Positions 19,155 through 27,247 are shown, counted from the stretch's first letter. The stretch: DNA of 34,429 nt from Kiritimatiellia bacterium (GCA_030744755.1 JASLPY010000058.1:1-34429), one strand, 5' to 3'. Translations and numbers: made by a program. The notes: a model not told the origin generated them from the sequence alone.

Positions 19155-19280
19155 CTACTTCTTGTCGCCCCACCTCTCCTTTTCTATCGTGTTGAGCCGG
19201 CGGAAGAACCAGAAGAGTACACCCACCATGCACGCGGCCACGACGATTGCGGCTATCAACATTGCAATATAGACGCCCAT
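19155..19280 (-). CDS. 41-residue single-pass membrane protein (small ORF)
   Basis: An open frame of 41 codons runs from ATG at 19280 to TAG at 19155-19157. The product begins MGVYIAMLIAAIVVAACMVG and continues VLFWFFRRLNTIEKERWGDK before a final Lys. It has one hydrophobic helix (residues about 4-26) followed by a charged, basic-then-mixed cytoplasmic tail, consistent with the positive-inside rule with the N-terminus outside. It sits between the M28 gene and nadE, fits the strand and spacing of the run (56 and 36 bp), and fills a gap otherwise left empty. No clear Shine-Dalgarno is visible. I do not recognise a family. Confidence 0.45.
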   Translation of the reverse strand: MGVYIAMLIAAIVVAACMVGVLFWFFRRLNTIEKERWGDKK

Positions 19281-19336
19281 AATGATGGTACTATACCGCG
19301 GTGGGCCGTTTGCCACAAGCTGTTATAGAAGAGAAA

Positions 19337-20323
19337 TCACAAAGAAAGGATGTTGATCATTTCAATCACAACCTGTCCGACTGCCTCAAGGCTCCGGGCA
19401 TCGAGTTTGTCGATGCTGTCTTCCATCGTGTGCCAGTAGTCGTTCATTCGCGGCCTGGACCCGTACTGGAAATCTATGAGGTCAATTGCCGGAAACTGCT
19501 TTTGAAGAAATGGAACGTGATCGTCCAGAATGGCCGATCGTGCCAGAGAGAAGCTTTTCCTGTGCCCCGTGTTCTCTCCCGCCTGGAAGGCAACGGATAT
19601 CAGGTTCCGGGTGGAGTTTCGCGGAATCGTTATGCTGAGGTCTGCGTCACCGATCATGTCGACGACAATTACCGCCTTCACATCTGCCGCCCTTGAGCTC
19701 GAACGCAACCGGGCCGCCAGCCTTTGACTGCCATGGAGCCCGTCGCGGGGGCTGTACCGTTCCATGCATTCCTCGCCATCCACGAAGGCAAACTGGATGT
19801 CACTCATCGCCCCCCCGTATCGCTTCAAAGCCTTGGCAAGGGCCAGCAGCAGCCCGGTGCTGGATCCCGAGTCGTTGGCCCCGGTGAACCCGTCTCCGAT
19901 CCCTGACTTGGTGTCGTAGTGCGAAACAAGGACAATGATTGGGCAGTTGTCATCGCCTTTCTTCTTTGCCGGCAATGTCGCCACGACATTCCGGAACACG
20001 GTTTTCCCTCCTGGCGTCGAGTTGGTGAACGTGTCAGTCTCAACCTGGATATTCGCGGACCTCAGTTCTTTTGCCAGGTAGGCCGCCGCAGCTTCTGCGC
20101 CGGCTGTTCCAGCGTCGCGAGGCGAGATAGTGATAAACCTTTCGACTTCGGCCAGCGCTTCGCGTCCGTCAACCAGGGAATGCGGGAGCGGTTGCGGTGC
20201 GGGGGGAGGGGAGACCTCTAGACAGGATACCGCCAACAGCGACAGACCCGCCGGCAAGCAGAGGGCCATGGCCATGCAGAAGATGTTGGAAACAGACGGG
20301 TTGTGATTGCCTGGTATTTGCAA
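19337..20323 (-). CDS. M28-family / glutaminyl-cyclase-like secreted lipoprotein
   Basis: This protein of about 328 residues belongs to the M28 zinc aminopeptidase/glutaminyl-peptide cyclotransferase group. Visible motifs: VSHYDTKSG (His135), GANDSGSSTG (Asp151), FVDGEECMERYSPRDGLHGS (Glu184, Glu185), DMIGDADL, DDHVPFL and YWHTMEDSID (His298). The DGEE...DGLHGS and DDHVPFL blocks look more like glutaminyl cyclases than classic aminopeptidases, so it may form N-terminal pyroglutamate on exported proteins. A hydrophobic stretch ending LLAVSC suggests a lipobox. TTG at 20323 is chosen because AGAGG, overlapping the parB stop, lies seven bases before it; ATG at 20275 or 20269 are alternatives lacking such a site. 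It follows parB by 10 bp. Confidence 0.82.
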   Translation of the reverse strand: MQIPGNHNPSVSNIFCMAMALCLPAGLSLLAVSCLEVSPPPAPQPLPHSLVDGREALAEVERFITISPRDAGTAGAEAAAAYLAKELRSANIQVETDTFTNSTPGGKTVFRNVVATLPAKKKGDDNCPIIVLVSHYDTKSGIGDGFTGANDSGSSTGLLLALAKALKRYGGAMSDIQFAFVDGEECMERYSPRDGLHGSQRLAARLRSSSRAADVKAVIVVDMIGDADLSITIPRNSTRNLISVAFQAGENTGHRKSFSLARSAILDDHVPFLQKQFPAIDLIDFQYGSRPRMNDYWHTMEDSIDKLDARSLEAVGQVVIEMINILSL

Positions 20324-20333
20324 TGACAATCCT

Positions 20334-21224
20334 CTACTCGGCAGAGATGCCAAGGATTTGCAGAATCCGATCAAGTTCGTCGTTTGAGTAGAAATCGATC
20401 TCAATGCATCCCTTGCCTTTCTTCCCGTTCGCATACGTTCTCGAAGGCGCAACCCTGATGCTTGTTCCAAAATGTGCGTGGAGCTTGTCCGTGAGATACG
20501 TGAGATGGTCACCCGGCAGATCGCTCCGCGAGGCGCGGGGCTTGCGCGCCACCCTGCGCGATTTTTCGATTCGTTTTTCCAGGTTGCGTACGGATAGATT
20601 CTCGTCGACCGTCATCTGTGCAAAGAATCTTTGTTCCTGTTCGATGTCCAGTCCCGATAGTACCTTGGCATGTCCGGCGCTGAGTTTTCCGCCGGAAACA
20701 AGTTGCTTCAACTCCTCGGGCAATCCAAGCAGCCGGAGTGCGTTTGTTACGGTGACACGCGCTTTGCCGACCCTTGTTGCGATCTGTTCCTGGGTAAGGC
20801 CGAACCTGTCCGCGAGAGAGCGATAGCCTTCCGCTTCCTCGATGATGTTCAAGTCTTCCCGCTGCAGATTCTCGATAAGAGCTATTTCCAGGGCGTTGAC
20901 GTCATCTGCTTCCGAGATGATGACCGGCATCTCATTGAGCCCGGCCAGTTTTCCCGCTCTAAGGCGACGCTCGCCGGCTATGAGTTCGTAATCGTCTCCC
21001 TTCGGGCGCACCAGCAGGGGCTGCAGAACGCCGCGTTCTTTCATGGAATCGGCAAGTTCCGAGAGCGACAACTCGTCGAAGACTTTGCGGGGTTGCAGGT
21101 CTCCAATCTTGATTCTGTCTACAGGCACAGTAGCGATACCCGCAGACTGTTTCTCGTCGGGGACGGGTTCGGAGTCTCGAATAAGGGCTCCAAGTCCCCG
21201 TCCAAGTCCTGTTCGCTTTGCCAT
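20334..21224 (-). CDS. parB: ParB chromosome-partition protein (CTPase clamp)
   Basis: This 296-residue ParB binds parS sites and loads as a CTP-dependent sliding clamp that seeds segregation of the origin region. The N-terminus KRTGLGRGLGALI is the usual ParA-interacting segment. The nucleotide-binding boxes GERRLRA (84-90) and ENLQREDLN (118-126) are intact. A helix-turn-helix lies at about 142-165 (GLTQEQIATRVGKARVTVTN), followed by the linker and a C-terminal dimerisation domain. Length is typical. It lies 3 bp after a zinc-ribbon bactofilin. Unusually, parA is not adjacent: the neighbours are bactofilins upstream and an M28 gene downstream. ParB-bactofilin cooperation is known in Myxococcus, which supports a functional link here. 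Confidence 0.96.
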   Translation of the reverse strand: MAKRTGLGRGLGALIRDSEPVPDEKQSAGIATVPVDRIKIGDLQPRKVFDELSLSELADSMKERGVLQPLLVRPKGDDYELIAGERRLRAGKLAGLNEMPVIISEADDVNALEIALIENLQREDLNIIEEAEGYRSLADRFGLTQEQIATRVGKARVTVTNALRLLGLPEELKQLVSGGKLSAGHAKVLSGLDIEQEQRFFAQMTVDENLSVRNLEKRIEKSRRVARKPRASRSDLPGDHLTYLTDKLHAHFGTSIRVAPSRTYANGKKGKGCIEIDFYSNDELDRILQILGISAE

Positions 21225-21227
21225 GGT

Positions 21228-21962
21228 CTACCTCCTGGATGTTCCGGCACCAAGTACCAGCTTCGCACTCAAGGCGCCGCCGTCTTCAATTGTGAGCTTT
21301 TCTCCGCGGAACTCGCCACGAAGAATGCCGCCCGGTCTTATCGTTGCCTCTCCATTGACATCTATCTTTGCCTTGAGATTGCCCTCGATATCAAGGTTTT
21401 TGCAAGTTATTCGCTTTGTAAAGGTGAACTTACCGTTCTTTCCCACGCTGAGGTTCTTCGTTGTCACCTTGGCGATGTTGCACTTTGCCCCCTCAAGCAG
21501 CGTCAGGTTTTCGCAGGTAATTGCGGTTACATCCTTGATGTTCCCGGCCACCTTGACTGCGCCGGCTATCAGGCGACAGTCGCTGACTACTGCCTTGGGC
21601 CCGACTTCTATCGCCCCGATGGTAGTAATGTCGTAAGTGCACCGATCCTCAATGCAGTGGTCATCAACAATGAGCGCCTCGTGGCACTTCGGACATATCA
21701 CTTTGTGCAGTCTGCCGTGGATAGGAAATCCGTAGCCACACTCATAGCAAGTAATGTCATGCCTGACCGGTACGGCTGTCTTTCCAATCCTCTTTGCCGG
21801 TTTGACCGGCGAGTCTCCGGCACCGGCCTTCTTCTTGCCTGCGCCTGGAAGCTTGTTTGCTGAGGACCTTGTCCGTGGCTCCGCAATGTTCTTGCCGGTC
21901 CGGCGGACGGCCCTGACGGACGTCAGCCCGTCAATCATAGGGGGCTTGTCTGATCGCGGCAC
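21228..21962 (-). CDS. Zinc-ribbon bactofilin-like protein
   Basis: This 244-residue protein has a basic, disordered N-terminus (to about 68), a zinc-ribbon at about 72-95 (CYECGYGF and CPKCHEAL), and a bactofilin-like beta-helix from about 110 to 235 with short repeating turns (IGAIEVGPKAVVSDCRLIAG, ITCKNLDIEGNLKAKIDVNG). Bactofilins polymerise into cytoskeletal filaments without nucleotide. The zinc-ribbon fusion suggests a nucleic-acid or protein docking module. The likely start is GTG at 21962; the ribosome site is weak, and an ATG at 21938 is possible. It lies between a canonical bactofilin (24 bp upstream) and parB (3 bp downstream), so co-expression is very likely. Confidence 0.82.
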   Translation of the reverse strand: MPRSDKPPMIDGLTSVRAVRRTGKNIAEPRTRSSANKLPGAGKKKAGAGDSPVKPAKRIGKTAVPVRHDITCYECGYGFPIHGRLHKVICPKCHEALIVDDHCIEDRCTYDITTIGAIEVGPKAVVSDCRLIAGAVKVAGNIKDVTAITCENLTLLEGAKCNIAKVTTKNLSVGKNGKFTFTKRITCKNLDIEGNLKAKIDVNGEATIRPGGILRGEFRGEKLTIEDGGALSAKLVLGAGTSRR

Positions 21963-21986
21963 GTTAGTATCCCGTTGCTCCTTCCC

Positions 21987-22496
21987 CTATTTCTTGTCGA
22001 GAGAGCCTGCGTCCTGCTTGCCCTTGGCTTCTGCAGTTTCCTGTCCGCCTGCATCGCGAGGTTGGGAATCAGGCGGCTTGCCGTCTCCGGCGGGGCGCTG
22101 TGCTGCAACACCTGAAGGATTGACCTCGGACTTTCCTACAAACGTGACTCCATCCTGAACCGTCAGGCGTTTTGAACGTATGTCACCATTGACGTGGGCC
22201 GTCGACTTCATCTCTATCCGGTCTTTGGCCGTGATGTTGCCGCTTACCTGGCCTTCAATGGCTACGGAATCGACAGAGAGGTTGCCTTTAACTTTTGCCG
22301 ACGCGCCTATTACCGCGTTACCCTGGCATCCTAGGTCTCCGTTGAGTTTGCCGTCGAGTCGGATATTGCCGGTGCACTTCAAAGTGCCGACGATTTCGAC
22401 ATCTTCAGCGATCACTGTCTTGGTCGTTTCTTCTGCCATTACAGCCTCCTGTTTGTTTGTAACTGCTTCATCAGATGTTTTCTTGTTTCCAAACAC
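21987..22496 (-). CDS. Bactofilin (polymer-forming cytoskeletal protein)
   Basis: This 169-residue protein has the bactofilin core at about 28-120 (IAEDVEIVGTLKCTGNIRLD, then GKLNGDLGCQGNAVIG) between disordered ends; the Gln/Gly/Pro/Lys-rich tail is typical. The N-terminus MFGNKK resembles the short membrane-targeting segment of many bactofilins and supports GTG at 22496. A stronger ribosome site (GGAGG, spacing 5) precedes an internal ATG at 22439, so a shorter form may also be made. The filament could scaffold ParB or cell-shape proteins. It is followed by the zinc-ribbon bactofilin after 24 bp; argC lies 85 bp upstream. Confidence 0.92.
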   Translation of the reverse strand: MFGNKKTSDEAVTNKQEAVMAEETTKTVIAEDVEIVGTLKCTGNIRLDGKLNGDLGCQGNAVIGASAKVKGNLSVDSVAIEGQVSGNITAKDRIEMKSTAHVNGDIRSKRLTVQDGVTFVGKSEVNPSGVAAQRPAGDGKPPDSQPRDAGGQETAEAKGKQDAGSLDKK

Positions 22497-22581
22497 TTTG
22501 CGACACTCTCCGTAGAATAATGCCGTCGTTGCCCCGTCCCGACAGTACTGCTGGCCTCAATGTTCCCGATGCAACTGCTTT

Positions 22582-23640
22582 TTACGGGTATGCACCCGGA
22601 ATGCTCAGGCCCGACGTTTCGGGCAGGCCGAAAAGCAGGTTCATGTTCTGGAGCGCGGATCCGGCCTGGCCCTTTACGAGGTTATCGATGTAGGAGATCA
22701 CCCGAAGTCGACCGGTTCTTTCGTCGACGCTGACAACAAGATTGCAGTAGTTCGTGCCGCGAACGTGACATGTTCCGACCGGGGCAAGGCTGTCGTAAAC
22801 CCGGACGAACGTATCGTCCGCGTAGAAAGACCTGTATGCCTCTAGCACCTTTGCCTCCGTGGCGGGTTCTGCCAGGTCGCCATAGAGCGTGGACATGATG
22901 CCGCGGCAGAGCGGAACCACCTGTGAAGTGAAAGTGACGCGGACGGTTTCATCAGCCTGGAGGCTGAGCTCCCTTTCGATTTCACACACGTGTTGGTGAC
23001 CTGCCAGCTTATAGGCGTTCATCTGTTCATACCGTGCGGGGTAGTGAAACACCGGGTGGGCCTTCTTTCCAGCGCCGGAAACGCCTGTCTTGCAGTCGCA
23101 AATCAGGCTGCTCGTGCTGACAAGACCGTTTGCAACGGCCGGTGCGAGCCCCAGTATGCAGCTTACTGCAAAACATCCCGGGTTCCCGATCACGCTGGTC
23201 TCCTTGGTGATTTCCTTCCGATGAAGCTCTGGAAGCCCATACACGCTTCCTGCCAGCAAGTCCGGCGAAAGATGCTCTGGATCGAGGCCGATGCGTTGTG
23301 CGTAGTCGGCATAGCTTTCCTTGTCGTTGAACCGGAAATCTCCGCTGTAATCGATCACCTTGGTACCGCGCGCAAGCTCGGCCTCGGAGAGTCTCATTCC
23401 TACGCCATCGGGTGTTGCCATGAATGCGACATCCGCGGCCTCCGAGGCATCCGGGGAGTCGGGTGCCACCACCGGCATGTCAACAAAGCCGGCCAGGTGG
23501 GGGTAAAGCCCGCTAAGGGGTTTACCCACGTTCTCAATATCTATCAGTGCAACGGCTTCAGCCTCCGGGTGCCTGAACAGGAGTTCCGAAATCCCCACGC
23601 CGCCGTAACCACACGCACCGATAACTTTGGCCCGTATCAT
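22582..23640 (-). CDS. argC: N-acetyl-gamma-glutamyl-phosphate reductase
   Basis: This 352-residue enzyme reduces N-acetylglutamyl phosphate to the semialdehyde with NADPH, the third step of arginine synthesis. The nucleotide-binding loop GACGYGGVG is at 8-16, and the catalytic cysteine is Cys156 in IGNPGCFA. The SGDFRF block near 99-104 and the histidine-containing AGHQHVCEIE segment are characteristic. Length is normal for the long form. AAGGAG lies 10 bases before the ATG. No argB, argJ or argD is adjacent, so arginine genes are scattered in this genome. It leads the minus-strand run that continues into the bactofilins and parB, with an 85-bp gap that may hold a separate promoter. Confidence 0.96.
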   Translation of the reverse strand: MIRAKVIGACGYGGVGISELLFRHPEAEAVALIDIENVGKPLSGLYPHLAGFVDMPVVAPDSPDASEAADVAFMATPDGVGMRLSEAELARGTKVIDYSGDFRFNDKESYADYAQRIGLDPEHLSPDLLAGSVYGLPELHRKEITKETSVIGNPGCFAVSCILGLAPAVANGLVSTSSLICDCKTGVSGAGKKAHPVFHYPARYEQMNAYKLAGHQHVCEIERELSLQADETVRVTFTSQVVPLCRGIMSTLYGDLAEPATEAKVLEAYRSFYADDTFVRVYDSLAPVGTCHVRGTNYCNLVVSVDERTGRLRVISYIDNLVKGQAGSALQNMNLLFGLPETSGLSIPGAYP

Positions 23641-23824
23641 GATTGTCTATCTCCTTCGTATCGTGCCTGATGAGCGCTTCAGCGCGTGGCCGTCAGGATA
23701 CCCCGCTGCGACCACCATCAGGGCTTCAGACTATGGCGCGCGTAGATGCGCGTGTCAAGAATTGAGCATTTTCGAGCTTTTACCGCAGTGGGGAATTTTG
23801 ACCGCGGATGAGCGCGTCCCGCAG

Positions 23825-24189
23825 TGGCGGGATGCAAGCAGATGGTCGCGGATATGGGGAGTGTTTTGACAGGATCAACAGGATTTACAGGATGAGGATG
23901 TGGGAGTTGCATGAATCTGGTGGAATGCCCCCTTTCCCTGCATTCCGCCAGATTCCTGCAACGTTGTCCACGTGATTGGGAACGCAGAGCCCATCTCTTT
24001 TCTCTATCCAAAGCAAACCGTGGCAGGAACTTGATGCTGGTTTCGCATAGGAATATGCGCAAGAAGCGTGAAGTAAGAGTATCCAAGGAACCAGCGTCAA
24101 GTTCATGTCACCTCCCATCCCGTAGATTCTGTAAATCCTGTCAAAAACACTCTCTGGCTGAATAATGCTCCGTGTGTTGCATCCCGCCA
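23825..24189. repeat. Nested imperfect palindromic element with 9-bp end repeats
   Basis: Several inverted repeats nest around one centre. TGGCGGGATGCAA (23825-23837) matches the complement of 24177-24189 exactly. GAGTGTTTTGACAGGAT (23859-23875) matches 24135-24152 with one extra T. Inside these lie two further hairpins: 23908-23928 with 23940-23960 (19 of 21 pairs) and 24027-24042 with 24089-24104, the latter enclosing CGCATA-GGAA-TATGCG. Three 9-bp ACAGGATNN units stand at the left end (23869-23895), with three degenerate ones inverted at the right. No transposase is encoded. It resembles a non-autonomous mobile element or a structured RNA. The rest of the gap (23641-23824, 24190-24356) holds a short GC hairpin (23814-23835) and no gene. 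Confidence 0.6.
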
Positions 24190-24356
24190 TTGACATTCTT
24201 CCTGGGGTCAGTATCCCAAAAAGGCAGCCTGAATGGTAGTTTTAGACATTGAAGACACCGTGCCACTTGGTCTACGGTCTCGGCTCGGTCCGGTGGTTCT
24301 TGGGAACTGTTCCGGGGCCGATAAAAGGCGCAGCAGGAAGGAATAGTCGATATCCT

Positions 24357-26552
24357 ATGGTGATGTGCTCATATTACGTTGCGGTTTTCCTCAGCGCGTT
24401 TCTTCTTTTTCAGGTGCAGCCAATGTTGTCGAAGGCCTTGCTCCCCGGTTTTGGCGGCAGCTACCTTGTTTGGGGTGGATGCATGGTGTTCTTCCAGGGC
24501 ATGCTCCTGGTGGGGTACATTCTTGCGCATGTGGCCCAGCGCAGGCTAGGCGTCAGGCGATACTCGCGCATCCATGGACTCATGCTCCTTGCACCTCTTC
24601 TTTTCTTCCCCTTCGATTTCGAGGGTCTCGGCCCTGTTGCCGGGAACATGCCGATGGCCCTGGAGGTCTTCAGGATTCTCTTCGGTTGTATCAGTTTGCC
24701 TTTTCTAGCATTATCCATGACTAGCCTCGTTCTCCAGCGCTGGTTGTCGATTTCGGCTCTTTCGCAGAGGAAGAATCCATATGTCCTGTATGCGGCATCC
24801 AACCTTGGCTCAATGTTGGCCCTTCTTTCCTATCCCACTCTCGTCGAGCCCTTCCTGTCGCTGAAGATGCAGGGCTATGTCTGGTGGGGCGGGTATCTCG
24901 TTGCGGTCCTCCTGCATATTCCCTGTTTACCGAAAAGCAGGACCGATGAAGGAACGGACGTTTGCGAAGAGGGATTGGGGCATCCTCCCGCTTCTGATTG
25001 CGTTGTATGGTTCCTGTTGAGTGCGTCGGCCTGCGCCTCGCTACTGGCTGTTACCAATGTCATAACCTTCGATATTGCATCCGTTCCTTTCCTATGGGTG
25101 TTGCCGCTGGCTGTCTACCTGACGGCTTTTGTTCTGACGTTCAAAGAGAAGGCGTGGTATCCGGTGTGGATGCGCCAGTTGCTGTCGTGGTCGGTGTTGA
25201 CGGGTGTCCTGCTTCACTTGATGACGGACCTGCGCCTGGGGGTTCCCGCGCCTGTTGCCATGTTTCTTTACCTGGGTATACTTTTCGTAATATGTGTGAA
25301 TTGCACGGGGAAACTGGTTGAGAGGCGTCCATCGGCACACGGTCATCTCACCGCTTTTTATCTCGTTCTGGCCGCGGGGGGGCTTTTCGGGAGCCTGATC
25401 ATCAGCTGGGTGATCCCGCTTATCAGCAGTTCTCTTGTTGAGTATCCGCTATCTTTCTTCTTTGTGTTGCTGGCGATGGCGGCATGCGGTGAACGGGTGT
25501 CACGAAAGAACATAACCCCCGCGGGGATTGGCCGCGTTCTTTCTTGTGCTGCGGTGGTGGCACTTTCCCTTGTCGCGGTGCCGTGGATGGTGGCGCGGGT
25601 TGTCGGAACCGATAGTAATGCCAGCCTGGTGCTCATTCTCATTGCCCTGCCGCTGGCCCTGTCTTTCCGGTGCGTGTCATCCAGACCCTGGGAAAGTGTG
25701 GGACTCCTGGGTATTGCGCTGGTGTGCATGTCCTGGACCGGAGATCTTGCAGTGGGCGCGCATCGAACAATACGGATCAGAAACTACTACGGGGTGTACA
25801 GGATCTATGATCGCGGACCATTGAAATACCTGCAGCATGGTACAACGCAGCATGGACGCCAGTACATCGAAGGGCATAGGGAAGCTCTTCCTTTATCCTA
25901 CTACCATCCAAGTACGCCGGTTGCATCTGTGCTGACCTGCGAAGTTATTCCGCGTACCCGGGTAGCAATGGTAGGGCTGGGTACCGGGGCGGTTGCCTCC
26001 TACATCAGAGAAGGCCAGGGGCTGGTGGTGTATGAATTGGACCCGGACAATCTGCCCGTTGCGAAGAACTACTTCTCTTACCTGGATATTGCAGAAGCAC
26101 AGGGAGCACAACTGGAATTTGTTTTCGGCGACGGGCGGGTGTCGCTGAGAGATCGGAAGAACTCCGACTTGGACATCCTCATTATTGATGCTTTCAACAG
26201 CGGATCCATACCGGTTCATCTTCTCACTGTCGAAGCTTTCGAGGAGTACTTTGATAAACTGCAGCCGCACGGCGTCCTGCTCATGCACGTTTCGAACAAG
26301 ATCCTGGACCTGGTGCCGGTGGTCTACAGCAATGCCGGCCGGCTGGGTCTGTTGGCCTGCGAGAAGGCACTACGGGTAGATGTGAGCGAAGATGCGGACG
26401 TGACCCTCTGGATGGCCCTGACAAAGGACAGCAGGGCGTACAAGGTGCTAAACGGCCCACTTGGCTGGCGTGATCTGCATGCCGAAGAAGGGCGCGAACT
26501 ACCCAAGCCCTGGACCGATCAGTACTGTAATATTATCGGCGCCATGTTCTGA
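24357..26552 (+). CDS. Fused membrane/spermidine-synthase-like protein
   Basis: This protein of about 731 residues joins many transmembrane helices (about residues 1-460; first helix YYVAVFLSAFLLFQVQPMLS) to a C-terminal Rossmann methyltransferase fold like spermidine synthase (VAMVGLGTGAVASYI, VVYELDPDNLPVAKNYF). The catalytic region of true SpeE (an Asp in a DSTDP-type motif) is here IDAFNSGSIPVHLL, so putrescine aminopropylation is doubtful and the true substrate is unknown. Such fusions are widespread and uncharacterised. ATG at 24357 begins just before the first helix and has GGAAGGA about 13 bases upstream; an ATG at 24249 would add 36 unusual residues. It stands alone, with the palindromic element upstream. 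Confidence 0.82.
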   Translation: MVMCSYYVAVFLSAFLLFQVQPMLSKALLPGFGGSYLVWGGCMVFFQGMLLVGYILAHVAQRRLGVRRYSRIHGLMLLAPLLFFPFDFEGLGPVAGNMPMALEVFRILFGCISLPFLALSMTSLVLQRWLSISALSQRKNPYVLYAASNLGSMLALLSYPTLVEPFLSLKMQGYVWWGGYLVAVLLHIPCLPKSRTDEGTDVCEEGLGHPPASDCVVWFLLSASACASLLAVTNVITFDIASVPFLWVLPLAVYLTAFVLTFKEKAWYPVWMRQLLSWSVLTGVLLHLMTDLRLGVPAPVAMFLYLGILFVICVNCTGKLVERRPSAHGHLTAFYLVLAAGGLFGSLIISWVIPLISSSLVEYPLSFFFVLLAMAACGERVSRKNITPAGIGRVLSCAAVVALSLVAVPWMVARVVGTDSNASLVLILIALPLALSFRCVSSRPWESVGLLGIALVCMSWTGDLAVGAHRTIRIRNYYGVYRIYDRGPLKYLQHGTTQHGRQYIEGHREALPLSYYHPSTPVASVLTCEVIPRTRVAMVGLGTGAVASYIREGQGLVVYELDPDNLPVAKNYFSYLDIAEAQGAQLEFVFGDGRVSLRDRKNSDLDILIIDAFNSGSIPVHLLTVEAFEEYFDKLQPHGVLLMHVSNKILDLVPVVYSNAGRLGLLACEKALRVDVSEDADVTLWMALTKDSRAYKVLNGPLGWRDLHAEEGRELPKPWTDQYCNIIGAMF

Positions 26553-26683
26553 CCGACACTCTCCGTAAAGCAGGCCAAAATACCCAGGGTCATTCAGTCC
26601 ATGGGTGTATTGCCTTGGACCACAAGTTCTTATGGAGAAAATCAAAACCCTGCAACCGCCAATGAACGGTTTCATCGCAAGAT

Positions 26684-26743
26684 CTCCCGATTGGAATCGG
26701 GAGCTACGGGGGATCTCGCGTAGCGCCCGACTCCGATCGGGCG
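26684..26743. repeat. Pair of GC-rich hairpins downstream of the fused synthase gene
   Basis: CTCCCGATT-GG-AATCGGGAG (26684-26703) is a perfect 9-bp stem. CGCCCGA-CTCCGA-TCGGGCG (26724-26743) is a perfect 7-bp stem followed by ACCTTTTCG. The second could end transcription of the gene 130 bases upstream, or the pair may be a dispersed repeat. The stretch 26553-27459 has no convincing gene; open frames there have no family resemblance or ribosome site. Confidence 0.5.
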
Positions 26744-27121
26744 ACCTTTTCGTTGGGTAATGAACCCGCTGCATATGACATTGCAGAACGGAACACACTG
26801 GTGCCAAACGAGTTGTAGAGGACTGAATGCCCTGGCAAGATGCGCAGAAGATACTCCAGAAACGCGTTTCGTATTCTTCAGGTTTATTGTATAATATCCA
26901 AGGTAAATGCAGATATGCTAAATGGGCTTGGTTAGAAAGCCGCATGTTCTCAGGCTTATTGACCACAGACACCAACCGGTGGGTGAAATGATGGGCTGTG
27001 AGCATGATACAATCCGGGTACACAGGCTGATGATGCCCCTCCTACGCACGGCAACGGCTGAGTGGCATACTTCCAGCTCTCTCTCGACTGCGTCCAGTTG
27101 ACACAACGGGACGTACTAGTA

Positions 27122-27144
27122 GGGCCAGTTGTGCCAACTGGCCC
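27122..27144. repeat. Perfect 10-bp hairpin
   Basis: GGGCCAGTTG and CAACTGGCCC flank a three-base loop, giving a perfect stem. It lies in the non-coding stretch before the glycosidase remnant. No T-run follows. Confidence 0.5.
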
Positions 27145-27182
27145 CCTCGGCGGAGCGGGGCGGTGATCTCCTCTCCCCCTCG

Positions 27183-27247
27183 TCTTTGCCCTGATCTTTA
27201 CCGTTATCTTCACTGGGGCAAGACAACGGTAAAGATTAAGGCAAAGA
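27183..27247. repeat. Long imperfect hairpin, 23-bp arms
   Basis: The arms at 27183-27205 and 27225-27247 are inverted copies with 21 of 23 positions paired around a 19-base loop. The right arm reads AACGGTAAAGATTAAGGCAAAGA. Stems this long are unusual in bacterial non-coding DNA and suggest a dispersed repeat or structured leader; the glycosidase remnant starts 210 bases downstream. Confidence 0.55.

Noticed and set aside
20670..21863. Open frame of 397 codons on the + strand opposite parB and the zinc-ribbon bactofilin
   Set aside because: It is antisense to two genes with clear family motifs and its product shows no recognisable domain or ribosome site.
26867..26895. TATAAT at 26890-26895 as a promoter
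   Set aside because: The -10 match is perfect, but the position 17 bases upstream reads TTTCGT, a poor -35, and no gene starts within 500 bases.
26499..27023. 174-codon minus-strand frame overlapping the end of the fused synthase gene
   Set aside because: It overlaps a real gene, has no family resemblance and reads through the hairpin region.
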